Source of the DNA: an uncultured Prevotellaceae bacterium
GTDB taxonomy: Bacteria > Bacteroidota > Bacteroidia > Bacteroidales > Bacteroidaceae
Length of the DNA stretch: 45,063 bases
Direction: 5' to 3'
NCBI GenBank assembly: GCA_947166155.1
Contig: CAMVDC010000005.1
Location: 1-45,063 of the forward strand
The translations under genes were made by a program, and so were the position numbers. Below, in pieces: positions 33,510 to 43,081 of this stretch. Position 1 is the stretch's first letter; every line of letters begins with the position of its first letter. The notes under the pieces are model-generated. The model ran no database searches. It had not been told where the DNA came from and saw only the letters and a list, made by a program, of their open reading frames with translations.

Positions 33510-35639
33510 TTATTTCAATCCTCGTGCTTTCAGCAGGCCCGAAGCATCGGGCTGTGCCATGCCGGTGAAGGCAGAGAACATCTGCATGAGGTCGCCGGTA
33601 TTGCCACGGCTCAACACTTTTTGGCTGAAGTCGCTGCCTGTGGCGGGGTCGAGGGCACCTCGGTCGGCAAACACTTGGGCTATGTTGACTGCAAGCACTT
33701 CGGTCCACAGGTAGCTGTAGTAGCCTGCTGCATAGCCTCCGCCCCACACGTGGTTGAAGTAGCTGGTGCGGTAGCGAGGTGGTATCTGGTTGTTGAGCAG
33801 ACCTACCTGCGCGAGTGCTTCGGTCTCGAAGTCGGCAGCTTGGTCGGCGGTGGGCACCTTGTCGGATGGCAACATGTGCCATGCCATGTCGAGGCAGGTG
33901 GCGGCAAGATTTTCGCCAAGTGCGTAGGCGCTCTGGAAGTTTATGCTGCTGAGCATGCGTTCCTTCAACTCGGCTGGCATTGGCTGTCCTGTCTCGCAGT
34001 GCTTGGCATAGTGGTCGAATATCTCGGGTATGGATGCAAACGACTCATTAAACTGTGACGGCATTTCCACAAAGTCGCGAGCTACCGACGTGCCGCTCAG
34101 CCGCTCGTAGTTGCAGTCGGAGAGTATGCCGTGGAGTGCATGTCCAAACTCGTGGAAGAGCGTTGTCACTTCGTCCCATGTGATTAGCGACGGTTTGCCT
34201 TCGGGTGCCTTGGCATTGTTGCACACGTTGAATATGATTGGCAGTTGGTTGTAATGGTGGCTCTGCTTGGCAAATCCGTCCATCCATGCTCCGCCGCGCT
34301 TGGTAGGCCTGCGGTAGTAGTCGCAATAGAACAGGGCTTTAGGCTTACCGTCCTTATCGAATACCTCGAAGGCTTTCATGTCGGGATGATAAGTCGGAAT
34401 GTCGGTGCGCTCCTTGAATGTGAGACCGTAAACCAGGTTGGCTGCATAGAATACGCCATTGATAAGGACGCTGTCGACGGTGAAGTACGACTTGATCTCG
34501 TCGTCGTTGATATTAAGCATCTGGCTCTTCATCTTGGCCGAATAGTAGAAGCGGTCGTAGGGTTGCAGGTTGAAGTCGGGGCCTTCGGTCTGTCGTGCAT
34601 ATTCCTCTATGGCCTTGGTTTCTGCATCTGCTGCCGGCTTGTATTGCGCAATGAGGCTCTTGAGGAAGGAATATACGGCCTCGGGCGTCTTGGCCATGGT
34701 TCGTTCCAATGAATAGGCAGCATAGTTGGGATAACCCATGAGTTCGGCCTTCTCGGCCCGCAGTTTTGCTATCTCGCTCACGAATGGATAGGTGTTGAAT
34801 CGGCCTGTGCCATCGCTGCGGTGGATTGAGGCCTCATACACCTGTCGGCGTAGGTCGCGGTCGGCGAGGCTGGAGAGCAGTGGTTGCTGCGTGGTGTTGA
34901 TAATTACTATGGCATATGGAGCCTTACCGCCACGACTCTCGGCATCCTTCTTGCACTGTTCGATGTCGGCATCGCTCAATCCGGCGAGTTTTTCCTTGCT
35001 ATCGACCCACACGATGGCATTGTTGGTTGCTTCGAGCAACGTATCGCCCCACTGTTGTTGCAATTCCGTGATGCGGAGGTTGATTTCCTTCATGCGTTCC
35101 TTTTTGTCGGCTGGCAGAAGTGCTCCTTTGTGTACGAACTCCTTGTATGTTTCCTCCAGGAGTTTTTGGTCTTCGCCCTGCAGGGCATCGTGTTGGTTGT
35201 TGTATACCTGGAGTATGCGTTCGAAGAGTGGCATGTTGAAGGATATCTCGTTCTCCAACTCGGTGAGCATAGGCATCACCTGCTTCTCGATTTCGCCCAG
35301 TTCGTCGGTCTTATCGGCTTCGGTCAGTGCAAAGAACACACGACTCACTTGGTCGAGCAGGTGTCCGCTCTCTTCGTAGGCCACGATGGTGTTCTCGAAT
35401 GTGGCAGAGTCGGCATTGTTCACAATCGATGCGATGTTGTCGCGGGTCTGCTGGATGGCATACTCGAAGGCTGGCAGATAGTCGCCGGCCTCGATTTTGC
35501 TGAAATCGGGTGCGCCATAGGGCAACGTGCTTTCTTGCAGCAATGGATTCTCTCGTTGTTCCTGCCTGTTGCAGCTGCATACAGCACATGACAGTGCTGT
35601 AGTAATTGCGATTGTCATAATGATGTTTGGGTTTCTCAT
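33510..35639 (-). CDS. dcp: Peptidyl-dipeptidase Dcp, M3 family, lipoprotein
   Basis: A 709-residue zinc metallopeptidase of the M3 family. The signature HEFGH is at 496-500 and the third ligand Glu525 lies in DFVEMPSQF, the usual spacing. The protein starts with a lipoprotein-like signal (ALSCAVCSC, Cys23), so it is likely anchored in the periplasm or outer membrane rather than cytosolic like E. coli Dcp. Dcp-type enzymes cut dipeptides from the C-terminus of peptides; this fits a peptide-using gut organism. Length is normal for the family. A -7 promoter element is found about 80 nt upstream on the same strand; no operon partner is visible. Confidence 0.92.
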   Translation of the reverse strand: MRNPNIIMTIAITTALSCAVCSCNRQEQRENPLLQESTLPYGAPDFSKIEAGDYLPAFEYAIQQTRDNIASIVNNADSATFENTIVAYEESGHLLDQVSRVFFALTEADKTDELGEIEKQVMPMLTELENEISFNMPLFERILQVYNNQHDALQGEDQKLLEETYKEFVHKGALLPADKKERMKEINLRITELQQQWGDTLLEATNNAIVWVDSKEKLAGLSDADIEQCKKDAESRGGKAPYAIVIINTTQQPLLSSLADRDLRRQVYEASIHRSDGTGRFNTYPFVSEIAKLRAEKAELMGYPNYAAYSLERTMAKTPEAVYSFLKSLIAQYKPAADAETKAIEEYARQTEGPDFNLQPYDRFYYSAKMKSQMLNINDDEIKSYFTVDSVLINGVFYAANLVYGLTFKERTDIPTYHPDMKAFEVFDKDGKPKALFYCDYYRRPTKRGGAWMDGFAKQSHHYNQLPIIFNVCNNAKAPEGKPSLITWDEVTTLFHEFGHALHGILSDCNYERLSGTSVARDFVEMPSQFNESFASIPEIFDHYAKHCETGQPMPAELKERMLSSINFQSAYALGENLAATCLDMAWHMLPSDKVPTADQAADFETEALAQVGLLNNQIPPRYRTSYFNHVWGGGYAAGYYSYLWTEVLAVNIAQVFADRGALDPATGSDFSQKVLSRGNTGDLMQMFSAFTGMAQPDASGLLKARGLK

Positions 35640-35720
35640 TGGTTGTATTTTTTGGGGTTCCTAACTATATTTGGCTCTAATCATTCGCAGAATCATCGGC
35701 ACGGTGCATAATTCCATTGG

Positions 35721-35728
35721 CAAAAGTA
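35721..35728 (-). promoter_or_regulatory. Promoter (-7 element) of the M3 peptidase gene
   Basis: Minus-strand TACTTTTG (35728-35721). Confidence 0.55.
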
Positions 35729-35891
35729 CAAAAAGTTTTCTTGAACTCATGCTGAAACCGCCCAAAAAACATTGCAATCGACATAAACTTTATCAAAACA
35801 CACTAAATTCCCAACGCTTGAAATACATGCGCTGCCGGCCACGACCGGTGCAGGCACATTCAGGTGTCAAGATATTATTGTCGCGGTGAAT

Positions 35892-36004
35892 CAATGTTGC
35901 GAGCGCCTACGAACGACGCTGCGAGCACGCAGTCGACGGTCGTCCCCTGTGCGGGGGACGGTCGTCCTCCGTGCAAAGTACGGTCGTCCCCCGTGCAGGG
36001 GACG
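35892..36004. repeat. 22-bp-period array D: ACGGTCGTCC units and neighbours
   Basis: Three units start at 35936, 35958 and 35980 (ACGGTCGTCC then a variable end), exactly 22 bp apart. Units 1 and 3 form 20-bp palindromes CGTCCCC-N6-GGGGACG (35941-35960 and 35985-36004); unit 2 is degenerate. Two more 22-bp blocks (from 35892 and 35914, with GCTGCGAGCACGCAGT) precede them. A relative of the 17-bp repeat found near arrays A-C follows at about 36026. Confidence 0.85.
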
Positions 36005-36130
36005 ACTTTCTCAAACACAAGGAACGGCTTGAGAATATATATGCTTGATTATCAGAGACCGCTTTCGCAGGCCGATGAGCAGCATTCTTCAGCCGGAATG
36101 TAAGCAGTCGCGAAACACGGAATTCATATA

Positions 36131-36184
36131 AATCAAAAGCCGGTCATTAGAGTCGGATATAGAATCGCGAACTCTGATGACCGG
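36131..36184 (-). terminator. Terminator of the leucine operon
   Basis: A 14-bp stem with one wobble (36140-36153 with 36171-36184) followed on the minus strand by CTTTTG. It lies about 40 bp after the leuB stop. Confidence 0.7.
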
Positions 36185-36221
36185 TTCTTCCCAAAGTCGG
36201 GTTGCAGGTGGAATGTGCTAT

Positions 36222-37751
36222 CTATGCTTTCTTGATGTAATCCACAATCCACTGCCCTACCTCGCGTGTACCATATCGTGCTCCCCCTTCGACTTGAATC
36301 TCGGGTGTACGCACATTTTGGTCGAGGCTGGCGTTTACTGCCTGGCGTATGAGCGCACCTTCTTCCTTCAGGTTGAAGTATTCGAAGAGCATTGCTACCG
36401 ACAGGATCTGTGCCAACGGGTTGGCAATGTTCAGCCCTTTGGCTTGCGGCCATGAGCCGTGGATTGGTTCGAACACAGGTGTATGCTCGCCAGTGCTGGC
36501 CGAGGGGAGGAGACCCATAGAGCCGGTGATGCACGAACCCTCGTCGGTGAGGATGTCGCCGAAGGTGTTCTCGGTCACCATCACATCAAAGAAGGTAGGC
36601 TCCTGAATCATGCGCATGGCTGCATTGTCAACATACATGTAGTCGGTCACAACCTCCGGATACTCGGGTGCCATCTCTTGTGCCACGGCCCTCCACAAGC
36701 GGCTCGAAGCAAGCACGTTGGCCTTATCGACAACAGTGAGGTGCTTACGGCGCTGCATGGCATACTGGTATGCCACACGCAGGATGCGCTCCACCTCATA
36801 ACGGGTGTAGTAGTTGGTGTCGTAGGCCACATCGGTGCCCTCTTTCTTTTCACCGAAATACATGCCACCGGTCAGTTCGCGAATGCAGATGAAGTCGGCA
36901 CCGCGCACCAATTCGTCTTTCAGCGGCGACTTGTGTATGAGGCAGTCGAAGGTCTCGACCGGACGTATGTTGGCAAACAAGCCGAGTTTCTTGCGCATGG
37001 CGAGCAGACCTTGCTCAGGGCGCACCTTGGCATTTGGGTTGTTGTCGAACTTAGGGTCGCCCACCGATGCAAACAGCACGGCGTCGGCTTCCATACATGT
37101 CTGGAAAGTCTCTTCAGGGAATGGGTCGCCCACCTCATCGATGGCGTGCGCACCACACAGTGCCTCTTTATACGACACGCTGTGTCCGAATTTCTCACAC
37201 ACGGCAGTCATCACTGCCACTCCCTGTTCCATAATCTCGGGGCCTATACCATCGCCCGCGAGTACTGCAATCTTCATACCTCTCCCCCGCCTCCCCGAAG
37301 GGGAGGTGCTTTGACCATCCGGCTGGAGTGGCTCCGACCAGCCGGTAGAGGATGATGTCTGTTTCGTTGTATTCATATCTTTAATTATTTGGTTGAGTTT
37401 AAGTATCACATTATCTATATCTGCTATTACCTCCTCATTTGTGAATCTGACAAGCGAATAACCCAGTTGATTCAGATATTCAGTGCGCTTGGCATCATTC
37501 TCAGGAACATCTCCATGATAATGATAAGCTCCATCAACCTCTATAACCAAATGCAGTTGTAAGCATACAAAGTCGGCAATATAATCTGATATAGGATGTT
37601 GACGGCGGAACTTCACACCGAGCTGACGGGCTCTTATTCTATTCCATAGCACCGACTCCGCTTCTGTTGCAGTATTCCGATTATCCTTAGCATACTGTTT
37701 CAGTAAATTGTAGTTGCCTGTAGTAGAGGTGATGTATTTGAATTTGTTCAT
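36222..37751 (-). CDS. leuB: 3-isopropylmalate dehydrogenase LeuB, reading frame fused to an N-terminal DUF559 endonuclease-like domain
   Basis: One open frame of 509 codons. Residues 1-125 are a DUF559 protein ([20 protein letters not shown]; active-site-like DYIADF and VIEVDGAYH), 126-158 is a linker partly made of a G/C-rich palindrome, and Met159 (ATG at 37277) begins a standard 351-residue LeuB with GDGIGPEI, the NAD region and [14 protein letters not shown]. LeuB oxidises 3-isopropylmalate to the precursor of leucine. Since residue 159 onward is a full-length enzyme, LeuB is probably also made from the internal ATG; whether the fusion protein exists is unknown. DUF559 proteins are PD-(D/E)XK, VSR-like nucleases. 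Such small genes often stand alone in Bacteroidales; here the stop has been lost. It follows the second leuA-type gene by 49 bp and ends the leu operon. Confidence 0.85.
   Translation of the reverse strand: MNKFKYITSTTGNYNLLKQYAKDNRNTATEAESVLWNRIRARQLGVKFRRQHPISDYIADFVCLQLHLVIEVDGAYHYHGDVPENDAKRTEYLNQLGYSLVRFTNEEVIADIDNVILKLNQIIKDMNTTKQTSSSTGWSEPLQPDGQSTSPSGRRGRGMKIAVLAGDGIGPEIMEQGVAVMTAVCEKFGHSVSYKEALCGAHAIDEVGDPFPEETFQTCMEADAVLFASVGDPKFDNNPNAKVRPEQGLLAMRKKLGLFANIRPVETFDCLIHKSPLKDELVRGADFICIRELTGGMYFGEKKEGTDVAYDTNYYTRYEVERILRVAYQYAMQRRKHLTVVDKANVLASSRLWRAVAQEMAPEYPEVVTDYMYVDNAAMRMIQEPTFFDVMVTENTFGDILTDEGSCITGSMGLLPSASTGEHTPVFEPIHGSWPQAKGLNIANPLAQILSVAMLFEYFNLKEEGALIRQAVNASLDQNVRTPEIQVEGGARYGTREVGQWIVDYIKKA
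37280..37346. repeat. G/C-rich palindromes in the DUF559-LeuB linker
   Basis: Two hairpins: CTCCCC-GAAGG-type arms (about 37291-37309) and CCGGCTGG / CCAGCCGG (about 37319-37345). They belong to the same repeat style as 37762-37803 on the other side of the DUF559 part. Confidence 0.7.
37376..37751 (-). other. DUF559 (VSR-like endonuclease) domain segment of the fused frame
   Basis: This is the N-terminal 125 residues of the fused frame. It has the family start ([20 protein letters not shown]), the [16 protein letters not shown] block (Asp60) and VIEVDGAYH (Glu71, Asp73), which would be the PD-(D/E)XK site, followed by an RFTNEEV strand-helix. It is flanked on both sides by G/C-rich palindromes of a family dispersed through the window, which suggests it was inserted between the citramalate-type gene and leuB as a unit. 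Confidence 0.75.
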
Positions 37752-37761
37752 AAATTCACTT

Positions 37762-37803
37762 CCGGATGGCGTCCCCCTCCTTGGGAGGGGTTAGGGGAGG
37801 TTA
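37762..37803. repeat. G/C-rich palindrome between the second leuA-type gene and DUF559
   Basis: Contains CCCTCCTTGGGAGGG and a further AGGGGAGG arm; flanks the DUF559 start on the other side from the 37280 repeats. Confidence 0.7.
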
Positions 37804-39312
37804 AATCAGGTTGAGCATCTTTATCGTTGCTTTGATGGCGGCTTCGGTTTGGTCGGCATCGAGTGCATGAGTGCGATATGTCTTTTCGTTGTAGGTCCAT
37901 GTGATGGTGGTCTGCACGAGTGCGTCGGTGCGTCCACCTGGCGGAATGCTTACCACATAGTTGGTGAGCCATGGGAACTGCCGTCCGAGGCGATCGCGAT
38001 AGATGTGGCGCACAGCTCGCACGAATGCATCGTACATACCATCGCCCATAGCCGACTCTTCAAACACCTCGTTATCGACTTCAAGCTTCACGCTGGCCAT
38101 AGGCTTGAGGCCATAGGCCGTACTGACCATGTAGCTCAGCAGTTTCACGTGTTCGTTCACTACGCTATGCTTCAGCACATCGCTCACAATATACGGCAAG
38201 TCCTCCTGAGTCACTATCTGTTTCTTGTCGCCCAGTTCGATGATGCGGTCGGTGACACGTCGTGCCTGTTCGGGTGTGAGCTGCAGGCCCAGTTCCTCAA
38301 GGTTTTTCTGTATATTGGCCTTACCGCTGTTTTTCCCAAGTGCGTACTCGCGTTTGCGTCCGAAACGCTCGGGCAGGAGGTCGTTCTGATAAAGGCCCAT
38401 CTTGTTGTCGCCGTCGGCATGTACGCCTGCCACCTGAGTGAACACATTCTCACCGATTATCGGTTTGTTCGACGGGATGGCAATACCCGAGTAGCTGGCA
38501 ATGAGGCGACTTACCTCGACGAGCTTCTCTTCGTTGATGTTGGTAGCCACATGCAGTTGGTCCTTCAGTATGGCCTGCACACTGCTCAGCGGTGCATTGC
38601 CCGCACGTTCGCCAAGTCCGTTGACCGATGTGTGTACACCACGGCATCCGTTCATCACTGCCGCCAGCACGTTCGACGTAGCGAGGTCGTAGTCGTTGTG
38701 GGCATGGAAGTCGAAATGAAGGTCGGGGAACCACTCCACCATAGTGCGGATATATTCAGCTGTCTGCACCGGATTGAGCACTCCCAGGGTATCGGGCAAC
38801 ATGAACCGACGTATCGGCGTGTCGGCCAAAGCGCTGACCATGCGATGCACATAGTCGGGGCTGTCTTTCATGCCGTTGCTCCAGTCTTCGAGATAGATGT
38901 TGACCGCGATGCCAAGCGAGCCAGCATACTCGATGACCCGACGTATGTCGGCCAGATGCTGGTCGAGAGTCTTCTTGAGCTGATAGGTGCAGTGTCGCTC
39001 CGAACCCTTACACAGCAGGTTCATGGTGCGGCATCCGCAGCCATTGATCCAATCGACCGACGTATGCCCGTCGACGAATCCCAGCACCTCCACACGATCA
39101 ATCATACCAGCCATGTTGGCCCATCGGCAGATGTTGGTCACAGCCTCACGTTCGCCGTCTGACACACGGGCCGATGCCACCTCGATGCGATCGACATGCA
39201 AATCCTGCAGCAGCATACGTGCCACAATGAGTTTCTCGTGCGGCACAAACGACACACCGTTGGTCTGCTCACCATCGCGCAGGGTGGTGTCCATCACTTC
39301 AACCTTCCTCAT
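37801..39312 (-). CDS. 2-isopropylmalate synthase/citramalate synthase-type enzyme (second LeuA)
   Basis: 503 residues of the LeuA/CimA family: [12 protein letters not shown] (8-19) with the metal and catalytic residues, HAHNDYDLA, the GLGERAGNAPL block and the C-terminal LeuA regulatory fold (about 390-503). The motif differs from the true LeuA at 41363 (GEQVPG there). Bacteroidales leu operons often carry such a second paralogue between leuD and leuB; it may be citramalate synthase, condensing acetyl-CoA with pyruvate toward isoleucine, using the same LeuCD and LeuB. Which substrate it prefers is inference. Its start overlaps leuD by 14 nt, so translation is coupled. Confidence 0.85.
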   Translation of the reverse strand: MRKVEVMDTTLRDGEQTNGVSFVPHEKLIVARMLLQDLHVDRIEVASARVSDGEREAVTNICRWANMAGMIDRVEVLGFVDGHTSVDWINGCGCRTMNLLCKGSERHCTYQLKKTLDQHLADIRRVIEYAGSLGIAVNIYLEDWSNGMKDSPDYVHRMVSALADTPIRRFMLPDTLGVLNPVQTAEYIRTMVEWFPDLHFDFHAHNDYDLATSNVLAAVMNGCRGVHTSVNGLGERAGNAPLSSVQAILKDQLHVATNINEEKLVEVSRLIASYSGIAIPSNKPIIGENVFTQVAGVHADGDNKMGLYQNDLLPERFGRKREYALGKNSGKANIQKNLEELGLQLTPEQARRVTDRIIELGDKKQIVTQEDLPYIVSDVLKHSVVNEHVKLLSYMVSTAYGLKPMASVKLEVDNEVFEESAMGDGMYDAFVRAVRHIYRDRLGRQFPWLTNYVVSIPPGGRTDALVQTTITWTYNEKTYRTHALDADQTEAAIKATIKMLNLI

Positions 39313-39913
39313 ATTTCTCTATCTTCTCTTTGTTGCTCAACAGGAAGTCGATGTCGTCGAATCCGTTGAGGAGGCAGTGCTTCTTGTAGGAGTTGATGTC
39401 GAAGTGTTCTGAGTGTCCAGTGGTGAGGTTGGTGACCGTCTGGTTGGGTAGGTCAACCTTCACCTTGGCTTGCGGATTGGCAGCTATGGTGTCGAACAGT
39501 TCCTGCTGGAAGTCGCGGCTGACGATGACCGGCAGCACGAAACAGTTGAGCAGGTTGTTGCGATGTATGTCGGCAAAACTCGACGAGATGACCACACGCA
39601 CTCCGTATCCGGCAATGGCCCACGCGGCATGTTCACGACTGGAACCGGAACCCCAGTTCTGTCCGCCAACGATTATTTGGTGTACACCTTCGTGTGGTGC
39701 TTCGCAATAGTCGGGTTGGTTCATCACGAAGTCGGCTACGGGCTGTCCGTCGGCCGTGTAGCGTAGGTCGTGCATGAAGGCATCGCCGAAGAACTTAGGG
39801 TCGCGCGATGTGCTGGCCAGGTAGCGTGCCGGTATGATGAGGTCGGTGTTGCAGTTGTCGATATCGATTGGAATGCAAGTTGACTCTACTGTATGTATTT
39901 TCAGATGTTCCAT
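39299..39913 (-). CDS. leuD: 3-isopropylmalate dehydratase small subunit LeuD
   Basis: 204 residues of the aconitase-swivel family: GGQNWGSGSSREHAA at about 83-97, the phosphate-binding loop, and the early DNCNTDLIIPARYL block. With LeuC it converts 2-isopropylmalate to 3-isopropylmalate through isopropylmaleate; it is also expected to act on citramalate. Length is normal. It lies 7 nt after leuC and overlaps the next gene by 14 nt. Confidence 0.93.
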   Translation of the reverse strand: MEHLKIHTVESTCIPIDIDNCNTDLIIPARYLASTSRDPKFFGDAFMHDLRYTADGQPVADFVMNQPDYCEAPHEGVHQIIVGGQNWGSGSSREHAAWAIAGYGVRVVISSSFADIHRNNLLNCFVLPVIVSRDFQQELFDTIAANPQAKVKVDLPNQTVTNLTTGHSEHFDINSYKKHCLLNGFDDIDFLLSNKEKIEKYEEG

Positions 39914-39920
39914 AGTCGTT

Positions 39921-41309
39921 TTATATCTTTCTTGGGTCGGTTACTACTCCTGTTATTGCACTGGCAGCCACTGTTAGCGGGCTTGCAAGTATGGTGCGTG
40001 CGCCCGGTCCCTGGCGTCCCACGAAGTTGCGGTTGCTGGTCGATATGGCGAGTTTGCCTGCCGGCACTTTGTCGGGGTTCATGGCCAGACATGCCGAGCA
40101 CGATGGCAGGCGCAGTTCGAAGCCTGCTGCCTCGAGTATCTTGTCGATTCCCTCGTCGATGATTTGCTGGCGCACGAGCCACGAGCCTGGCACGAGCCAT
40201 GCCACTACCCCGTCGGCCTTCTTCTTTCCTTTCACGACCGATGCAAAGGCACGGAAGTCTTCGATGCGTCCGTTGGTACATGCTCCGAGGAATACGTAAT
40301 CGACCGGTGTGCCTTCGAGTCGCTGACCCGGACGGAACTGCATGTAGTCGAGCTGCGACAGGAACTGCGGACGTTCTGTTTCGTCAATCTGGTCGAGTGT
40401 AGGTATAGCCTCATCGACAGCGATGCCGGCACCCGGATTGGTTCCGTAGGTGATGCGTGGTGCAATGTCTTCGGCACGATAGGTGACCTCTTTGTCGAAC
40501 ACGGCATCTGGGTCGCTTTTCAGCTTGCGCCACTGGTCCACTGCCTTGTCCCATGCCTCGCCCTTGGGTGCATATTCGCGGCCCTTGAGGTAGGCGAATG
40601 TGGTGTCGTCGGGGGCAATGAGTCCGGCACGGCTTCCCATCTCGATGCTGAGGTTGCTGAGTGTGAGACGTCCTTCCATCGACATGTTGCGGATGGCCGA
40701 GCCTGCATATTCAACTGCATAGCCTGTTGCACCCGATGTGGTCATCTGCGCCATGATGTAGAGTGCCACGTCCTTGGCGGTGACGCCTGGCTGCAGCTCG
40801 CCCTCAATGTTGATGCGCATGGTCTTTGGTTTCGACTGCAGGATGCATTGCGAAGCGAGCACTTGTGCCACCTCGCTGGTGCCGATGCCCATTGCAATGG
40901 CTCCCACCGCGCCGTGTGTGCTGGTGTGAGAGTCGCCACAGACGATGGTCATGCCTGGCAGCGAAAGTGCTTTCTCGGGTCCGACGACATGTATGATGCC
41001 GTTATCTTTGGTGCCCATAGCGAAGTGTCGGATGCCGAACTCTTCGCAGTTGCGTTTGAGGGTCTCTACCTGCTTGCGGCCAATGGGGTCGTCGATTCGT
41101 ACTTGCTGGTCGCTTGGTGTGTTGTGGTCGGGCATTGCAACCACGTGGTCGGGGCGGAACACACCGATGCCTTTATCTCTGAGTGTGTCGAACGCCTGAG
41201 GGCTTGTCACCTCGTGTGCATACAGACGGTCGATGTAGAGTTGTGTCGGTCCGTCCTCTATTTGCTGCACCACATGTGCATCCCATATTTTGTCAAATAA
41301 TGTATTCAT
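39921..41309 (-). CDS. leuC: 3-isopropylmalate dehydratase large subunit LeuC
   Basis: 462 residues from ATG 41309. The 4Fe-4S ligands are visible: Cys344 in FLGACTNGR and Cys404 and Cys407 in [10 protein letters not shown]. The substrate-binding regions [11 protein letters not shown] (124-134) and MPDHNTP (59-65) are in place. It is the iron-sulfur subunit of the isomerase with LeuD. Length is as expected. An ATG three codons upstream (41318, MII-) is possible but [12 protein letters not shown] is the usual start. It follows leuA by 53 nt. Confidence 0.94.
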   Translation of the reverse strand: MNTLFDKIWDAHVVQQIEDGPTQLYIDRLYAHEVTSPQAFDTLRDKGIGVFRPDHVVAMPDHNTPSDQQVRIDDPIGRKQVETLKRNCEEFGIRHFAMGTKDNGIIHVVGPEKALSLPGMTIVCGDSHTSTHGAVGAIAMGIGTSEVAQVLASQCILQSKPKTMRINIEGELQPGVTAKDVALYIMAQMTTSGATGYAVEYAGSAIRNMSMEGRLTLSNLSIEMGSRAGLIAPDDTTFAYLKGREYAPKGEAWDKAVDQWRKLKSDPDAVFDKEVTYRAEDIAPRITYGTNPGAGIAVDEAIPTLDQIDETERPQFLSQLDYMQFRPGQRLEGTPVDYVFLGACTNGRIEDFRAFASVVKGKKKADGVVAWLVPGSWLVRQQIIDEGIDKILEAAGFELRLPSCSACLAMNPDKVPAGKLAISTSNRNFVGRQGPGARTILASPLTVAASAITGVVTDPRKI

Positions 41310-41362
41310 AATTATCAATGTAGAAATGAAAATAATTGCTGGGGAGAGGGTCTGGTCCTCTT

Positions 41363-42856
41363 TTAATCCTTAAACTTATTGATGCAGTCGATGTAGGCTT
41401 CGACGCTGGCGGCTATGATGTCGGTGTTGGCACCGAATCCGTAGTAGGTTTGGTTGTCGTATTCCACCTGCATGTGTACCTTGCCCACATCGTCGGATCC
41501 GCGGCTGATGGCTTGTATGGTGAATTCGCGGAGGGTCATCTGTCGGTTCACAATCTTCTTGAGGGCCTTGATGGCGGCATCGACGGGTCCGTTGCCGCTG
41601 GCACATGCCTCGAAGTGTTCGCCGGCTATGTTGAGACCGAGGCTTGCCACGGCCTTCACGCCCACGCCGCTGGTCACTTGCAGGTATTCCATCTTGATGC
41701 GGTGGTTGGCGGTGCGATCCACTCCGGCCAGTACGAGGATGTCGTCGTCGTTGATGTCTTTCTTCTTGTCGGCCAGGCGCAGGAAGTCTTCATACACCTT
41801 GTCGAGCTTCTCTTTCTCGAGTTTCACGCCGAGCACAGCCAGACGGTTTTTCAGCGCGGCACGTCCGCTGCGTGCTGTCAGCACTATCGAGTTGTCGTCG
41901 ATTCCCACGTCGTGAGGGTCGATGATTTCGTAGGTCTGCACGTTTTTCAGCACTCCGTCCTGATGTATGCCCGAGGAGTGTGCGAATGCGTTCTTGCCCA
42001 CGATGGCTTTGTTGGGCTGCACCGGCATGTTCATCAGGCTCGACACCATGCGGCTCGTAGGGTATATCTTGGTGGTGTTGATGTTGGTTTCGATGCCGAG
42101 GCCTTTGTGGCATTTCAGTATCATGGCCACCTCTTCGAGCGATGTGTTTCCAGCGCGTTCGCCGATTCCGTTGATGGTCACCTCCACCTGCCGTGCACCG
42201 TTGATGATGCCGCTCATGGTGTTGGCCGTAGCCATGCCGAGGTCGTTGTGGCAGTGGGTGGATATGATAGCGCGGTCGATGCCATCGACGTGGTCAACCA
42301 GATACTTTATCTTCTCGCCATACTCGGCAGGCAGGCAGTAGCCGGTGGTGTCGGGTATGTTGACCACGGTGGCTCCGGCCTTGATGACGGCCTCGATGAC
42401 CTGTGCCAGATATTCGTTTTCGGTGCGTCCGGCATCTTCGGCATAGAACTCCACGTCGTCAACAAAGCGTCGTGCATACTTCACAGCAGCCACGGCACGC
42501 TCGATGATTTCCTCGCGGGTGGAGTTGAACTTATACTTGATGTGGGCGTCGCTCGTTCCGATGCCTGTGTGGATGCGCTTGCGCTTGGCATACTTCAGCG
42601 ACTCGACCGCCACGTCGATATCCTTCTCCACGGCACGTGTGAGGGCACAGATGGTGGGCCATGTCACGGCCTTGGATATCTCGATTACCGAGTTGTAGTC
42701 GCCCGGACTCGATACGGGGAATCCGGCTTCGATCACATCCACGCCCAGCATCTCCAGCTGCTTGGCCACCTGTATCTTCTCCACTGTGTTGAGCTGACAC
42801 CCTGGCACCTGCTCGCCGTCGCGCAGGGTGGTGTCGAAAATGTAAAGTCTGTCCAT
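41363..42856 (-). CDS. leuA: 2-isopropylmalate synthase LeuA
   Basis: 497 residues. [12 protein letters not shown] (8-19) begins the TIM-barrel active site, HCHNDLGMA holds the metal ligands, [13 protein letters not shown] follows, and the C-terminal LeuA regulatory domain (about 380-497) should bind leucine for feedback inhibition. It condenses acetyl-CoA with 2-oxoisovalerate, the first step to leucine. It is the first gene of the operon leuA-leuC-leuD-(second leuA-type)-leuB. The leader upstream (42857-43112) holds a promoter, an Ile/Leu-rich leader peptide and antiterminator/terminator hairpins, so expression should respond to branched-chain aminoacyl-tRNA. Confidence 0.94.
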   Translation of the reverse strand: MDRLYIFDTTLRDGEQVPGCQLNTVEKIQVAKQLEMLGVDVIEAGFPVSSPGDYNSVIEISKAVTWPTICALTRAVEKDIDVAVESLKYAKRKRIHTGIGTSDAHIKYKFNSTREEIIERAVAAVKYARRFVDDVEFYAEDAGRTENEYLAQVIEAVIKAGATVVNIPDTTGYCLPAEYGEKIKYLVDHVDGIDRAIISTHCHNDLGMATANTMSGIINGARQVEVTINGIGERAGNTSLEEVAMILKCHKGLGIETNINTTKIYPTSRMVSSLMNMPVQPNKAIVGKNAFAHSSGIHQDGVLKNVQTYEIIDPHDVGIDDNSIVLTARSGRAALKNRLAVLGVKLEKEKLDKVYEDFLRLADKKKDINDDDILVLAGVDRTANHRIKMEYLQVTSGVGVKAVASLGLNIAGEHFEACASGNGPVDAAIKALKKIVNRQMTLREFTIQAISRGSDDVGKVHMQVEYDNQTYYGFGANTDIIAASVEAYIDCINKFKD

Positions 42857-42893
42857 CGTATTATTTGTGTTATTATGTATTATACATTAATTA

Positions 42894-42928
42894 TTAAAAA
42901 CGCCTCTCTCGCTCGGAGCAAGAAAGGC
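42894..42928 (-). terminator. Attenuator terminator of the leu operon
   Basis: On the minus strand the segments at 42928-42918 and 42912-42902 pair (11 bp, two G-U) with a 5-nt loop and are followed by GTTTTTAATAATT. The upstream segment at 43008-42992 can compete for the same arm. Confidence 0.8.
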
Positions 42929-42984
42929 TACATTCTGTCATGAGTATTGGTTTGTGACGATTCATCATTATATTATTTCACTAC

Positions 42985-43062
42985 TCACACGGCCTCTCTC
43001 GCTCCGAGCTTACTAAGTCGTAGCGACAGCAGGATGCCGATAATAATGATTGAATTCTTCAT
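42985..43062 (-). CDS. leuL: Leu operon leader peptide (25 residues)
   Basis: Minus-strand ATG at 43062, stop TGA at 42987-42985. The peptide MKNSIIIIGILLSLRLSKLG continues AREAV: five Ile and five Leu in 25 residues, four Ile in a row. The stretch from Leu19 onward (43008) encodes the first arm of the antiterminator. When Ile- or Leu-tRNA is scarce, a ribosome should stall before that arm and leave it free to pair; when plentiful, it should reach the stop and cover it. No Shine-Dalgarno is obvious, as is normal here. The symbol follows the E. coli naming. Confidence 0.75.
   Translation of the reverse strand: MKNSIIIIGILLSLRLSKLGAREAV
42992..43008 (-). promoter_or_regulatory. Antiterminator arm (segment 1) of the leu attenuator
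   Basis: GCCTCTCTCGCTCCGAG (plus strand). On the transcript this 17-nt segment can pair with the segment at 42928-42912 (17 bp with two G-U), which is longer than the terminator stem. The nearly identical repeat at 42902-42918 is what makes the two structures mutually exclusive. Confidence 0.75.
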
Positions 43063-43081
43063 GATCGTTGGTTTTCGTGTG

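Noticed and set aside
37849..39162. Open frame of 437 codons opposite the second leuA-type gene
   Set aside because: Antisense by-product; the minus strand encodes a clear LeuA/CimA-family enzyme.
41336..42943. Open frame of 535 codons opposite leuA
   Set aside because: Antisense by-product of leuA; no domain or start signal.
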